DNA from: an uncultured Alphaproteobacteria bacterium
Lineage (GTDB): Bacteria; Pseudomonadota; Alphaproteobacteria; RF32; CAG-239
NCBI GenBank assembly: GCA_944393725.1
Contig: CALYBC010000009.1
Location: 1-58,594 of the forward strand
DNA: 58,594 bases
Reading direction: 5' to 3'
Within the stretch, counting starts at the first letter, position 1; each line of letters begins with the position of its first letter. Shown in pieces: positions 42,909 through 52,524 of the stretch. The notes under the pieces were generated by a model. It saw nothing but the letters and a program-made list of their open reading frames with translations, was not told the origin of the DNA and did not search any database. The translations under genes were made by a program, and so were the position numbers.

Positions 42909-43719
42909 CCGCATTGTGGTTGGGCAATAGTATAAAGCCGTCTTGCGGGGATATAATATTGCGGCCGTCGTCTAAAACGGCCAAAATCTCACCTTTTTTT
43001 ATTTCATCAAGGTGTTGGTATGCTTTGCTTAAATGACCGGAATATGTCTTTATTATCATATCATCCATCATTATCTGTTTTTGGCTTATGGGGTGAGAAG
43101 GATAGCCCTCAATCATACTCAAAACCAGCAGGGTGTTCATGATGACATAATAGGCAGTTTTGATGCTGTCTGGTGAGTGATGGTAACCGCATTCAACCGT
43201 TATACAGGTCTTGCCTTGTTTGTGGGCGTAATCTCCGGTAGATAAGTCTTTAATGTCTGAGTTTTGGGCATAAGTTTCGGGCCAACCGCGGATAATAAAC
43301 TCTATACTTTGAGCTTGACATATCTTGTCGGCCAGCTCGTCGGGGTAGTCACTGAATATAAAAGGTTTATCTTGGGGACAGTGACTTGAATGTAAATCAA
43401 TTATAATATCGGCATCATCAATGGCAGCGGCTATTTCGCAGGCAAGTTCTTGCTCATAGGTTTGGGGAGAATCCCATTTTTGGATTACTCGATTTAGATT
43501 CTCATCTATTTGTCGAACCTCTTTTTCATATGCTTGAGGGTTACACACCGGAATGAAAGTTACTTTACCGCTACGCAAGGTTATGGCATGAGCGGCAAAT
43601 TTTTGTATTACCTTAAACATGGCTTGGGTGCCGGCCGGCTCGTTGCCGTGTATTGCACCTAAAAATAATATATTCTTACCTTTGTTATCCGATTTTATTT
43701 TGTAACTTTTTAGCATCAT
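42865..43719 (-). CDS. Succinylglutamate desuccinylase/aspartoacylase-family zinc deacylase
   Basis: A 284-residue M14-like metallohydrolase. Zinc ligands lie in AIHGNEPAGTQ (H, E) and LIDLHSSH-like DLHSSH; a catalytic Glu lies in TVECGYHH. Family members remove acyl groups from amino acids or peptides. The start at 43719 (MMLKSYKIKSDNKG) follows AAGGAG, with a longer spacer than usual. Substrate not identifiable. Convergent 44-base overlap with the GNAT gene at its 3' end. Confidence 0.82.
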   Translation of the reverse strand: MMLKSYKIKSDNKGKNILFLGAIHGNEPAGTQAMFKVIQKFAAHAITLRSGKVTFIPVCNPQAYEKEVRQIDENLNRVIQKWDSPQTYEQELACEIAAAIDDADIIIDLHSSHCPQDKPFIFSDYPDELADKICQAQSIEFIIRGWPETYAQNSDIKDLSTGDYAHKQGKTCITVECGYHHSPDSIKTAYYVIMNTLLVLSMIEGYPSHPISQKQIMMDDMIIKTYSGHLSKAYQHLDEIKKGEILAVLDDGRNIISPQDGFILLPNHNAAIGSEWFYLGHMLQ

Positions 43720-43855
43720 TATCCCGTTTCTCCTTCGCTCAAATTTTATGATTTTGCAAATATAAGTCAATTATTTTCTCCGACAGATAAAAAAGTTGCA
43801 AAAAATTAAGAAAGTGATAACATGCCGAAAGTTTGTAACTAAATACGGATTTTTT

Positions 43856-44962
43856 ATGAGAAAATTTTTGCTAGTTCTCTGGGGGCTGTTGGCTTGTGCT
43901 TTTGATGCGACGGCGGTTAATATTGCGGTGGTGGCTCCTAAAATGGGACATGATGCTTTGTTTGGTAATCAGATTATTGACGGAGCTCAGATTGCGGTGG
44001 ATGCAATTAATCAAGATGGCGGCGTGTTGGGCGAAAAAATTAATCTAATTGTCGTTGATGATCGTTGTGATGATAATTTTGCCGTGTCTTCGGCACAAAT
44101 GATGTCGCTTAATTCTTCCGAAAGCGAAAAAATTAATCTTATTATAGGACCTTATTGCAACAATGCCTTTACTCAGATATCAGATGTATATGCGAAAGCA
44201 AAAATCTCAAGAATTGTCACAACACCGTTGGCCGCCGGCGAATATTATTCTGCAGCGGACGGAATGTTTAAAATAGGGGGATTGGCTTCGGATGAGGCCG
44301 ATGCGGTGTTCAAACTGTATGGAAAACAGTTCGCCGGAAAAAATTTGGCGGTGGTGTATGATAAGTTCTTGCCTAAAACTACCGAAACGGCAAATAAACT
44401 GCAAAATCTGTTTACGGAAAATAATTTACAAAATCGTATCGTAATTTATGAAAGTGCCGATTTTAATGAGGATTATGAGAAATTGGCCAAGGAAATATTA
44501 CTTAACAGTGGTACTGTGTTTGTTTCCGGAACCGTAGAAAATATTGCCAAAATAACACAGAACTTACAGCAACAGAAAGCAGATGTAGAAATTATCGTTA
44601 ATGAAAATACCGCAACTCCCTTCTTTTTTAGAGAAATGGGAAATTTTGTAGACGGTGTTTATTTCTTGAAAGCAGAAGATTTTAAGGATAGTCCATATTT
44701 TACCGAGGATCTGGTTAAGTTGAGGTTGATGGGAAAAGAACCCAGAGGTCTCGGTGTTTACGGCTATGCCGCGGTTAAATTGTGGAAACAGCTCGTTGAA
44801 AAAGCCGGAAGTTTTGATTTTGCTAAAATCAATGCCTTAAAAAATGCAAACGGTTTTGATTTGCCCTGGGGAAATGTCGATTTTGTGAAAGGAAATGCTT
44901 CTAAAAATCCGGGGTATGATGCGTTTCGCTTAGTAAACGGTGAATATACACAACTTAATTGA
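43856..44962 (+). CDS. Periplasmic branched-chain amino-acid-type binding protein
   Basis: A 368-residue exported type I periplasmic binding protein. The signal is MRKFLLVLWGLLACAFDATA, followed by VNIAVVAPKMGHDALFGNQIIDGAQIAVDAIN, the LivJ/LivK family opening. A disulfide candidate is DDRCDD with PYCNN. LLAC is close to a lipobox but has Leu at -2, so soluble export is more likely. No ABC permease or ATPase genes are nearby, so it may be a sensor or orphan receptor rather than a transporter part. Confidence 0.83.
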   Translation: MRKFLLVLWGLLACAFDATAVNIAVVAPKMGHDALFGNQIIDGAQIAVDAINQDGGVLGEKINLIVVDDRCDDNFAVSSAQMMSLNSSESEKINLIIGPYCNNAFTQISDVYAKAKISRIVTTPLAAGEYYSAADGMFKIGGLASDEADAVFKLYGKQFAGKNLAVVYDKFLPKTTETANKLQNLFTENNLQNRIVIYESADFNEDYEKLAKEILLNSGTVFVSGTVENIAKITQNLQQQKADVEIIVNENTATPFFFREMGNFVDGVYFLKAEDFKDSPYFTEDLVKLRLMGKEPRGLGVYGYAAVKLWKQLVEKAGSFDFAKINALKNANGFDLPWGNVDFVKGNASKNPGYDAFRLVNGEYTQLN

Positions 44963-44968
44963 TTTTTG

Positions 44969-44997
44969 TTGGATTTGACAAAATATATTATTATAAT
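44969..44997 (+). promoter_or_regulatory. Predicted ssb promoter
   Basis: TTGGAT and TATAAT are separated by 17 bases, ending 37 bases before the ssb start codon. Confidence 0.55.
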
Positions 44998-45034
44998 CAG
45001 AACAGTTTTTAATTTTTTAGTAGGGTATGAAATA

Positions 45035-45496
45035 ATGGTTGGAAGTATAAATAAAGTCATTTTGGTAGGTAATTTGGGAGCAGATCCGAAAGTCAGCAAT
45101 ACCGCTAGCGGTGCTAAAATCGTTAACTTGAATGTGGCAACCTCTGATTCTTGGAAAGATAAAGCCAGCGGTGAACGCAAAGAAAGAACGGAATGGCACA
45201 GAGTGGTTATTTTTAATCCGGCTTTGGCTGATGTGGCTGAGAAATATTTACGCAAAGGTTCTAAAGTTTATTTGGAAGGCCAGTTGCAAACTCGCCGCTG
45301 GGAAGATAATAACGGTCAAGAAAGATATACTACCGAGGTGGTGTTGCAGAACTTTAACGGCAATATGGTGCTTTTAGATGCTAAAGGCGACGGCGTGCCG
45401 GCTGGCGGAAATGATGTCTTTGCCGCTTCGGACAGTGGTTGGGATATGTCTTCAAACCAGTCAAATACGGCTTTAGATGATGATATTCCGTTCTAG
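45035..45496 (+). CDS. ssb: Single-stranded DNA-binding protein
   Basis: A 153-residue OB-fold protein starting MVGSINKVILVGNLGADPKV. The ssDNA-binding core includes TEWHRVVIF and KGSKVYLEGQLQTRRWEDNNGQERYTTEVV. The flexible Gly/Asn/Ser-rich tail ends with the acidic tip DDDIPF that recruits repair and replication partners. The start at 45035 matches the family; the upstream frame is a non-homologous extension. A terminator lies at 45518-45547. Confidence 0.96.
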   Translation: MVGSINKVILVGNLGADPKVSNTASGAKIVNLNVATSDSWKDKASGERKERTEWHRVVIFNPALADVAEKYLRKGSKVYLEGQLQTRRWEDNNGQERYTTEVVLQNFNGNMVLLDAKGDGVPAGGNDVFAASDSGWDMSSNQSNTALDDDIPF

Positions 45497-45517
45497 TGTT
45501 TTTGATAGTTTGTTGAT

Positions 45518-45547
45518 AAGGCTCCTCTTTTTGAGGAGCTTTTTTTT
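45518..45547 (+). terminator. Terminator of ssb
   Basis: GCTCCTC and GAGGAGC form a 7-bp stem with a five-T loop followed by eight T residues. Confidence 0.88.
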
Positions 45548-45649
45548 GGTGGATAAGCTTGGGGATAAATTCCTTATCGGTTGCTTTGATAAAATACGGC
45601 TTTAGTATAACGGTTAATAAAAGGTTAATTCTTCTAAAGGAGCCCTGAT

Positions 45650-46063
45650 ATGAGTGCAGCAGATGATTTGGTTACCGTTAAGACAGATGGAATCGTCGTT
45701 TCGGCCGGTTCGGTTTTGGTCGATAGGGAAGAGCTTGAGAATAATTATATCTGGGGTTGCTATTTCTGTATTGAAAATAATTCGGAAAATAAAATCAGGT
45801 TGCTGGGCAAAAACTGGAATATTACCGATGAGCGGGGTAATAATTATAATGATTCTTCCGCCGGATTTAAGGGAGAGCTTCCGGAACTGGAACCGGGAGA
45901 AGTTTTTGAATTTACTTCTTATGCGCCCCTAAAATCGGAAAATGCGGTTTTCTACGGTTCTTGCAAAATTGATGCCGGTGATTGCGGCAAAGTAAGGGAT
46001 ATAAAAATGCCCACCTTTAACTTATCAGCCAAAGGCGGGCTTAATAAGAGAATTCTTAACTAG
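45650..46063 (+). CDS. apaG: ApaG-family protein
   Basis: A 137-residue fibronectin-III-like ApaG fold: YFCIENNSENKIRLLGKNWNITDERGN, then GELPELEPGEVFEFTSYAPL and a final MPTFNLS. The usual GVVGEQP loop is replaced by GFKGELP. ApaG is linked to cobalt/magnesium tolerance and dinucleoside polyphosphate binding, but its biochemical role is unclear. AAAGGAG lies about nine bases before the ATG. Its stop overlaps the convergent lipoprotein gene by four bases. Confidence 0.82.
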   Translation: MSAADDLVTVKTDGIVVSAGSVLVDREELENNYIWGCYFCIENNSENKIRLLGKNWNITDERGNNYNDSSAGFKGELPELEPGEVFEFTSYAPLKSENAVFYGSCKIDAGDCGKVRDIKMPTFNLSAKGGLNKRILN

Positions 46064-46680
46064 TAATAAGTCGGTGTTAATTCCTGATTGGCAACAAAGG
46101 CATTCAGATATTGATGAATGTTGGCACTCATCCTGTCGTTGAAATCCTTAAATAATTTTTCAACCATACCGTTCCAATAAACCTCCTTACCGGCAATGTC
46201 TGTATTAGCGGGGATGGTCAGACTGCGCCAAGCTTCAACTTCGGTTGAGGCCTGAGCTAAACTTTTGGAATCCGTAATTTTAATTGCAACAACTAAACGA
46301 GCAGAATATTTTACTTTGTCTTGCTCAAACAGTTGCTTGCCTTCTTCTAATTCTTCGGTAACAGAGGCATCTTTGATTATGAATTCAGCGGTTTTGGAAG
46401 AGCCGAAATCAACCGCCTTTAATCTGTCTTGAGCCCATAATTTTGCGGTCTTCTCAATCGATACGGGGAACAAATGTTCGACATGCGGACGGGTAAATGT
46501 CGGGGTAAATTCCGAAACAATATTAACTTTATTTACTTTTAATTCTATCGGGGTTTCGGTATTAAAACGCGGTTCTGTATATTTGGGGAGCTCATCTTCC
46601 GGTGTGCCGTATAAAGTTCCGCAAGCACACAAACTCAAGCTTAAACCGATTATGGATAAAATTTTTTTACTATTAATCAT
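46060..46680 (-). CDS. Uncharacterised lipoprotein
   Basis: A 206-residue protein with a lipoprotein signal (MINSKKILSIIGLSLSLCAC, lipobox LCAC with Cys20). The mature part is mixed alpha/beta, with IELKVNKVNIVSEF and a VKYSARLVVAIKI-like strand near the middle, reminiscent of envelope auxiliary lipoproteins (LptE- or ABC-auxiliary-like). No specific family is claimed. It lies 89 bases downstream of hslO in the same direction, but co-transcription is uncertain. Confidence 0.7.
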   Translation of the reverse strand: MINSKKILSIIGLSLSLCACGTLYGTPEDELPKYTEPRFNTETPIELKVNKVNIVSEFTPTFTRPHVEHLFPVSIEKTAKLWAQDRLKAVDFGSSKTAEFIIKDASVTEELEEGKQLFEQDKVKYSARLVVAIKITDSKSLAQASTEVEAWRSLTIPANTDIAGKEVYWNGMVEKLFKDFNDRMSANIHQYLNAFVANQELTPTYY

Positions 46681-46769
46681 TGCTTTAAGACCTATATATA
46701 AAAACAGTTATGCTGATATACATTATTTGTATACCAGCATAAGGCAAAATTAATTAATATCTGGTTAAT

Positions 46770-47687
46770 CTATTGTTTTTTGAGCTCTTTGGGGTCAAAA
46801 ACATATTCCTCGGAACAAAAATTACAGGTGGCCGTAATTTTTCCGTTCTCAACCATGGCATTAATATCGTCAGCAGAAAAAGTACTCAAGGTATTGAGCA
46901 ATTTTTCGCGCGAGCACCGGCAGGCAAAGGTGTAATCTTTGTGAGAGCCGATGTGTAAATCGCAACTGTGATACAAGCGGTGCAGAATTTCTTCCGAGGA
47001 AAGCTCGGCATTAAAGACTTCGTCTTCGGACAGACTTTCCATAAATATATTGGCCTGATTCCACAGTTCGGCTATTTCCTCGGCGGAAGTTTGTATATCT
47101 TTTTGGGGTGGCAGTTTTTGTATCATTATAGCTGCTGATAACCAGGATTGACTTTCGCCAGTCGGAGCCTTAAAAAACAGTTTAAGTCCGGTGTCAATTT
47201 GCTCGGATTGTTTGAAGTAACGCAAGGCACACTCGGTTAAATTCTTGCCCTGCAAATCGACAATGCCTTGATACAGATTGGCTTTATCGCCTTGGTCAAC
47301 GGTAAAGGCTAAGTGTCCTTTACCCATGAGGTGCGGAGCAGGCTCAATCTCGCCTAAAGTTTTACGTAAAGTTTGACCGGCATTTAATCTTTTTTCATCA
47401 AAACGGGCGCAAGATCTGATTTTCCCCTCTGAGGTGACATCAACAACTATCAATCCTACCGGGCCGTCACTTTGGGTTTGCAAAGTAAAAAGACCTTCAT
47501 ACTTTAAATTGCTTGCCAAAATCGCAGCCAATGCCGTGCTCTCGGCAATAATTGCCGATACCGAAAGCGGATATTGATGTTTGCTGAGAATAGTGTTTAC
47601 AACTTCGTTTAAGCGGACTAAACGACCTTGAAAAGCACCGCCATTGATGTAAAAAGATACACAGTTATCAAAATTTTTGTTGGGCAT
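46770..47687 (-). CDS. hslO: Redox-regulated chaperone Hsp33
   Basis: A 305-residue holdase. The N-terminal domain includes NEVVNTILSKHQYP and LIVVDVTSEGKIRSCAR. The C-terminal redox switch has zinc-binding cysteines C255-x-C257 (ACRCSRE) and C288-x2-C291 (TCNFCSEEY), the standard CxC...CxxC arrangement. Oxidative stress releases zinc and activates the chaperone. Full-length member of the family. Confidence 0.94.
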   Translation of the reverse strand: MPNKNFDNCVSFYINGGAFQGRLVRLNEVVNTILSKHQYPLSVSAIIAESTALAAILASNLKYEGLFTLQTQSDGPVGLIVVDVTSEGKIRSCARFDEKRLNAGQTLRKTLGEIEPAPHLMGKGHLAFTVDQGDKANLYQGIVDLQGKNLTECALRYFKQSEQIDTGLKLFFKAPTGESQSWLSAAIMIQKLPPQKDIQTSAEEIAELWNQANIFMESLSEDEVFNAELSSEEILHRLYHSCDLHIGSHKDYTFACRCSREKLLNTLSTFSADDINAMVENGKITATCNFCSEEYVFDPKELKKQ

Positions 47688-47755
47688 ATTATATTTCCTT
47701 GGTATAATCTCTAACAGTTATTATATCCTATAATCTAAAGAAAGGGATTTTGCAA

Positions 47756-48292
47756 GTGGTGTCGGAAAATAAATTAATGAAAAAAGGCTTGAAAAAAATT
47801 ACCGAACAACGACTGAAAAATATTGCCCTCTTTTATCTGAAAAGATTTGAAACTTCTCAGGCCAACCTTAAAGCCGTGCTTAAAAGACGAATTGATGATT
47901 ATGCGTATCATAACAAAGATTTTAATAAAGCGGAGGCCTATGCTTGGGCTGATAAAATAATTGCCGATTTTGTGCGGCTTAGGTATGTTGATGATGCCAG
48001 ATTTGCCGAAATTAAAATAAGAGATTATATAAATGCGGGAAAGTCGCCGCGTTATATATTAGGAAAACTTAAGGAAAAAGGTATTGATGAAACCTTGGCC
48101 GAGCAAATCTTAGCTGAACAGGAAATAAATCCCGAAGCGGCAGCAATGAAATTGGCAAAGAAGAAAAAATTGGGACCATATAACCCTGATGAAAACTCAA
48201 GAAAAGAAAAATATTCAAAGGATTTGGCCGTTTTGGTCAGAGCGGGTTTTGACTATGATATAGCAGTGAAAATATTAAAAAGCGAGGTGTGA
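47756..48292 (+). CDS. recX: RecX-family regulatory protein
   Basis: A basic, helical protein of about 178 residues with the RecX three-helix repeats: LKNIALFYLKRFETSQANLKAVLKRRI, then FVRLRYVDDARFAEIKIRDYINAGKSPRYILGKLKEKGI. RecX modulates RecA filaments; recA is not in this window. The start is uncertain: GTG at 47756 is nine bases after AAAGGG, TTG at 47750 is three bases after it, and ATG at 47777 lacks a site. It is followed two bases later by the bPH2 gene. Confidence 0.83.
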   Translation: MVSENKLMKKGLKKITEQRLKNIALFYLKRFETSQANLKAVLKRRIDDYAYHNKDFNKAEAYAWADKIIADFVRLRYVDDARFAEIKIRDYINAGKSPRYILGKLKEKGIDETLAEQILAEQEINPEAAAMKLAKKKKLGPYNPDENSRKEKYSKDLAVLVRAGFDYDIAVKILKSEV

Positions 48293-48293
48293 G

Positions 48294-48749
48294 ATGTCTT
48301 ATATCGAAAAAACATTAAGGGACGGTGAAAGTGTGGCGGCAAAAGCAGAGCTGCATTGGATTAACTATTTTAAATCGTCTTGTATTATTATCTTGGGTGT
48401 GGTCTTGGCCATTGCTGCCGTCGGTGCGGTCGGTATGGAATTGTATGTGTGGGGTGTGGCTGCGTTTTTGGTGCTGTGGGGAGCCTATTTAAGTGTTAAA
48501 TTGATGTTTGTCGAAATGGTTGTAACCAATAAAAGAGTGGTGGTTAAAAAAGGAATTATTGCCGTTGATACCGACGAACTTAATAATGCCAAGGTGGAAG
48601 GAATTGAAATAGAACAGTCAATTTTAGGACGAATTTTGGGTTATGGCGATGTGTGCTTTTATGGCGTGGGGGTCGGTAAGTTGCGCTTTGCGGCAATTAA
48701 AAATCCTACCGAATTTAAAAGAACGGCCGATGAACTTGTGGCCGGTTGA
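48294..48749 (+). CDS. bPH2/DUF304-type membrane protein
   Basis: A 151-residue protein with two membrane segments (about 29-46 and 49-70) and a bacterial PH-like domain: VVTNKRVVVKKGIIAVDTDELNNAKVEGIEIEQSILGRILGYGDV, the typical YdbT/YvbH-style motif. The biochemical role is unknown; such domains bind ligands at the membrane. It is co-directional and tightly spaced with recX and the methyltransferase gene. Confidence 0.83.
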   Translation: MSYIEKTLRDGESVAAKAELHWINYFKSSCIIILGVVLAIAAVGAVGMELYVWGVAAFLVLWGAYLSVKLMFVEMVVTNKRVVVKKGIIAVDTDELNNAKVEGIEIEQSILGRILGYGDVCFYGVGVGKLRFAAIKNPTEFKRTADELVAG

Positions 48750-48764
48750 GGGGAGATATAAGTT

Positions 48765-49463
48765 TTGTATAGCCCAAAATTTCAAACCTTTATTGATATG
48801 TGGCGGGAAGAATTTGCCATAGAACGTTCTATTGACGAAAAAGTTTGTTTGGATCGTGATGGAAATCCCATACCTTGGTATACATATCCGGCAATCGAAT
48901 ATTTGAGCCAATTCGATTACACAAATAAAAAAATTTTTGAATTCGGTTGCGGGTATTCATCGTTATTTTGGGCAAGAAGAGCCGGTAAGGTAATATCAAT
49001 TGAGGATAATCTTAATTGGTTTGATAAGTGGCAAAAGGAATTTAGTGAGCCTAACTTAAATATAAAATGGCGTGATGAAGGGGAAATATACGAACAGGCC
49101 ATTTTTGAAGACAATGAAAAATATGATGTTATTGTAATTGACGGCAAAAGAAGAAATTTTTGTGCCGAAACGGCGGTAAAAGCACTTAGTGACGGCGGTA
49201 TTATTATTTTAGACGATAGTGACAGAGTTAATACTTCTGCTGAATATGTTAAAACAATCGACATTTTAAAAAATGCCGATTTACTGCAGGTGGATTTTTA
49301 TGGTTTTTGCCCGATGAATAATTACACCAAAACGACTTCGGTATTTTTTAGCCGCAATTTTAATTTTGAATCACTGTATAAAGTTCAACCGGTAAACGGG
49401 TGGGGAAATTTGTGGTCAAAATCGCGTAAGGACCGCAAAGAATTTTATCGTAAAAACAAATAA
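48765..49463 (+). CDS. Class I SAM-dependent methyltransferase-like protein
   Basis: A 232-residue protein with a Rossmann core. Motif I is KIFEFGCGYSSLFWARR, the acidic end of strand 2 is SIEDN, and later segments are YDVIVIDGKRR and GGIIILDDSDR, resembling the FkbM/class I and 3' O-methyltransferase-like families. The start appears to be TTG at 48765, nine bases after GGGGAG; the next in-frame ATG (48798) would cut a conserved-looking N-terminus. The substrate is unknown; a sugar or lipid is possible. Confidence 0.7.
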   Translation: MYSPKFQTFIDMWREEFAIERSIDEKVCLDRDGNPIPWYTYPAIEYLSQFDYTNKKIFEFGCGYSSLFWARRAGKVISIEDNLNWFDKWQKEFSEPNLNIKWRDEGEIYEQAIFEDNEKYDVIVIDGKRRNFCAETAVKALSDGGIIILDDSDRVNTSAEYVKTIDILKNADLLQVDFYGFCPMNNYTKTTSVFFSRNFNFESLYKVQPVNGWGNLWSKSRKDRKEFYRKNK

Positions 49464-49469
49464 AACATT

Positions 49470-50570
49470 TTATAGAGCAGGGCATAGGCCTGCAATCAGA
49501 TAATTGAGGACAAGAAATCCTTGTTTGGTGGCACGGAGAGTTTCTTTATCTTCGATAATCAACTGTTGTTCCAGCATTTGTTTCTTGAAGTCTTGATTTA
49601 TAAAATTATCAAAATCAAGCAAACAATTATTTTTAAATGATTTTTTATTAATTCCTTGGGTGAGTCTCAATCCCATTATAATCAGTTCTTCGGCTCGTTC
49701 TTGCGGGGTTAGTTCTTCAAAATTGAGCTTATCGGTTGTGGCATAAAACTTACCGTCTTTGCGGAAGCGTCCGTGTGCTCCCTGACCGATACCGATATAA
49801 TCTTTGCCAAGCCAATAAGTTTGGTTGTGGATTGAGGCAAAGCCTTTTTGAGCATAGTTGGATACTTCGTATTTATCAAACCCGTACAAACTTAAAAAAT
49901 CTTCGGTAAAATTGTAAAATTCGGCTGCGATATCTTCATTAAGAGGTTTAATTCCTTTGCGATAAAATATGGTATTTTCTTCAATGGTCAGCTGATATAA
50001 GGAAATGTGTTTAAGGCCAAAGGAGGTGGCAATTTCAAGATTTTTTTGCCAAACCGACTTTTCTTGGTCAGGTAGGGCATATATCAAGTCGATGGAATGA
50101 TTGGAAAAGTTTTTTAAGACTTCCTCGATTGATTTCATAGCCTCTGTTGATGAGTGCGTGCGGCCGAGAAATTTTAGCTCTTTATCGTCAAACGACTGCA
50201 CTCCTAAAGATAATCTATTGATACCGGCATGAGATAGGTCGGCAAATAAAGTCGGAGTACGAGTGTTAGGGTTGGCTTCGAGCGATATTTCGATTTTATT
50301 GTCTATTCCCCAAAGCTTATCGATTTCCTTAATTAAAAGGCTTATATTTCGCGGTCTGATTAAAGAAGGTGTGCCGCCGCCGAAAAATATGGAGATTATG
50401 TGTTTGTTAGGAAAGAGTTCTTTATATTTTTGAAGTTGCTCAATGTAGTCTTTAATCAGAGCATCTTCATTGATATCTTTTTTTACACGGCTGAAAAAGT
50501 CGCAATAAGGACACTTACTGCGACAAAACGGCCAATGTATGTATATGCTTAAGTCTTTATCTTCATTCAT
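49470..50570 (-). CDS. hemW: Radical SAM heme chaperone HemW
   Basis: A 366-residue HemN-like protein. The radical SAM cluster motif is C16-x3-C20-x2-C23 (FCRSKCPYCDF), then FFGGGTPSL, SLEANPNT, LSLGVQSFDDKELKFLGR and a C-terminal HemW domain with GIGQGAHGR. The CPYCDF form without the fourth Cys is typical of HemW, a heme chaperone, rather than of coproporphyrinogen dehydrogenase. It overlaps hslU by one base at its start. Confidence 0.9.
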   Translation of the reverse strand: MNEDKDLSIYIHWPFCRSKCPYCDFFSRVKKDINEDALIKDYIEQLQKYKELFPNKHIISIFFGGGTPSLIRPRNISLLIKEIDKLWGIDNKIEISLEANPNTRTPTLFADLSHAGINRLSLGVQSFDDKELKFLGRTHSSTEAMKSIEEVLKNFSNHSIDLIYALPDQEKSVWQKNLEIATSFGLKHISLYQLTIEENTIFYRKGIKPLNEDIAAEFYNFTEDFLSLYGFDKYEVSNYAQKGFASIHNQTYWLGKDYIGIGQGAHGRFRKDGKFYATTDKLNFEELTPQERAEELIIMGLRLTQGINKKSFKNNCLLDFDNFINQDFKKQMLEQQLIIEDKETLRATKQGFLVLNYLIAGLCPAL

Positions 50571-51877
50571 TATAAAATAAACTTTGATAAATCGGTGGCT
50601 TGCGTATACTTATCGAGCTTTTCGGCGACCATATCGGCAGTAACGGTCAGCTCTTCGCCGCTGCGATCAGATGCCGTATAACTTACATCTTCAAGCAGAA
50701 TTTCAAGTACGGTATGTAATCTTCTGGCGCCGATGTTTTCGACATTTTCGTTAATTGCCACGGCAATATCGGCAATCTTTTCGATTGCTTCCGGAGCAAA
50801 TTTTATGTGAAAATTTTCGGTCTCTAAAAGTGCCGTATATTGCTCTATCAAATTGGCTTCCGGCTCGGTTAATATGCGAACAAAGTCATTGTGGGTGAGG
50901 GCTTTTAATTCAACCCTTATCGGCAAACGACCTTGCAATTCGGGGAGCATGTCTGATGGTTTGGCTAAATGAAAGGCTCCGGAGCAGATAAACAAAATGT
51001 GGTCGGTCTTGACCATACCGTGTTTGGTGGAAACCGTGGTGCCTTCAATTAACGGCAGAAGGTCCCTTTGGACGCCTTCACGAGAAACATCGCCTCTGGT
51101 GCCTTCGGATTTGCCGGTAATCTTGTCTATTTCATCAATAAAGACAATACCGTCGTTTTCAACCGCTTTGATGGCTTGTGAGGTGATGTCTTCGTTGTCT
51201 AGCAATTTGTCTGATTCTTCATCAATCAAAGCCTTATAAGCTTCAGCAACTTTAAGTTTGCGAGTTTTGTATTTTTGCGGGTTACCACCTAACAAATCGC
51301 CTAAGCTTATCATGCCCATAGAGGCTCCGGGCATGCCGGGGATATCAATTGTGGGCATTGATGAGTTGGAATTATCAAGCAAAGAAATTTCTACTTCGCG
51401 TTCATCAAGCTGGTGCTCTCTTAACATTTGTAAAAATTTTTGTTTGGTGTCTTCGCCGGCAGAAGATCCAACCAGAGCTTCAATCAATCTTTTTTCGGCG
51501 GAGGCTTCGGCCTTGGCACTTACGCTTTTACGCAGCTTTTTGCGGGTTTGTACCAGTGAAATTTCGACCAAATCTCTGATAATGCTTTCTACATCACGGC
51601 CGACATAGCCGATTTCGGTAAATTTGGTAGCTTCGACCTTGATAAAAGGAGCTTTGGCTAATTTGGCCAAACGACGCGATATTTCGGTTTTACCGACGCC
51701 GGTCGGTCCAATCATCAAAATGTTTTTCGGAACGATTTCTTCGCGCAATTTTTCGGGCAGTTGCATCCTTCTCCAACGATTGCGTAAGGCAACCGCTACG
51801 GCTTTTTTGGCTTCGTTTTGGCCAATTATGTACTTATCTAATTCCGATACGATTTCACGAGGACTGAAATTACTCAT
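50570..51877 (-). CDS. hslU: HslUV protease ATPase subunit
   Basis: A 435-residue AAA+ unfoldase. [33 protein letters not shown], Walker [12 protein letters not shown], the I-domain (about 110-230), Walker [12 protein letters not shown], sensor [11 protein letters not shown] and a C-terminal peptide ending LSKFIL that docks into HslV. It overlaps hslV by eight bases, so the two subunits are translationally coupled. Confidence 0.97.
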   Translation of the reverse strand: MSNFSPREIVSELDKYIIGQNEAKKAVAVALRNRWRRMQLPEKLREEIVPKNILMIGPTGVGKTEISRRLAKLAKAPFIKVEATKFTEIGYVGRDVESIIRDLVEISLVQTRKKLRKSVSAKAEASAEKRLIEALVGSSAGEDTKQKFLQMLREHQLDEREVEISLLDNSNSSMPTIDIPGMPGASMGMISLGDLLGGNPQKYKTRKLKVAEAYKALIDEESDKLLDNEDITSQAIKAVENDGIVFIDEIDKITGKSEGTRGDVSREGVQRDLLPLIEGTTVSTKHGMVKTDHILFICSGAFHLAKPSDMLPELQGRLPIRVELKALTHNDFVRILTEPEANLIEQYTALLETENFHIKFAPEAIEKIADIAVAINENVENIGARRLHTVLEILLEDVSYTASDRSGEELTVTADMVAEKLDKYTQATDLSKFIL

Positions 51878-52400
51878 TGCTTATACTCTCAATAATAACA
51901 TTGTGGTTGGTGTAGACATCGGTATCACCGGCTATTTTCATGGCTTTGCGGGCAATATCTTCAAGGCTTAAGCCGTCAATATCATAAAGGGCTTTGGCGG
52001 CGGCCATGGCATAATTACCGCCGGAGCCGATGCCGATAATACCGTCATCTGGTTCCATGACTTCTCCGGTGCCGGAAATGACTAAAGAGGTGTCTTTGTC
52101 GGCAACAATCATAAAGGCTTGAAGCTGACGCAGATATTTATCCATACGCCAATCTTTTGCCAGTTCGACAGCCGCTCTTTTTAGTTGATTGGCATGTTTT
52201 TCCAGCTTGGCTTCCAGCCTTTCAATCAAAGTTATACCATCAGCGGCAGCTCCGGCAAAACCGGCAATGATGTTGCCGTTGCCGATGCGGCGAACTTTGA
52301 CCGAGTGGGATTTAAATATTATGGCTTCGCCGAGAGTGGCCTGACCGTCGCCGGCCATTACGACATTGTTGCCTTTTCTTACACACAAGATTGTTGTCAT
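51870..52400 (-). CDS. hslV: HslUV protease catalytic subunit
   Basis: A 176-residue threonine peptidase. The start at 52400 gives [24 protein letters not shown], so removal of Met exposes the catalytic Thr. [20 protein letters not shown] and [16 protein letters not shown] complete the family pattern. GGGGAA lies before the ATG; an upstream extension in frame is not homologous. First gene of hslV-hslU-hemW. Confidence 0.96.
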   Translation of the reverse strand: MTTILCVRKGNNVVMAGDGQATLGEAIIFKSHSVKVRRIGNGNIIAGFAGAAADGITLIERLEAKLEKHANQLKRAAVELAKDWRMDKYLRQLQAFMIVADKDTSLVISGTGEVMEPDDGIIGIGSGGNYAMAAAKALYDIDGLSLEDIARKAMKIAGDTDVYTNHNVIIESISNE

Positions 52401-52481
52401 AACAAAACATTCCCCATATTGTTGCTTTAATATTAGCTTATTTAGGTATAAAAATTGGCTAATGCAAGGGTTAAAAGCAAA

Positions 52482-52518
52482 AAAACACCCGCTTTTTTGA
52501 AAAAAAAGCGGGTGTTTT
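52482..52518 (-). terminator. Terminator ending the comM-lipoprotein operon
   Basis: ACACCCGCTTTTTT and AAAAAAGCGGGTGT form a long stem with T-rich ends on both strands, immediately after the lipoprotein stop codon and upstream of hslV. Confidence 0.85.
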
Positions 52519-52524
52519 GATGAG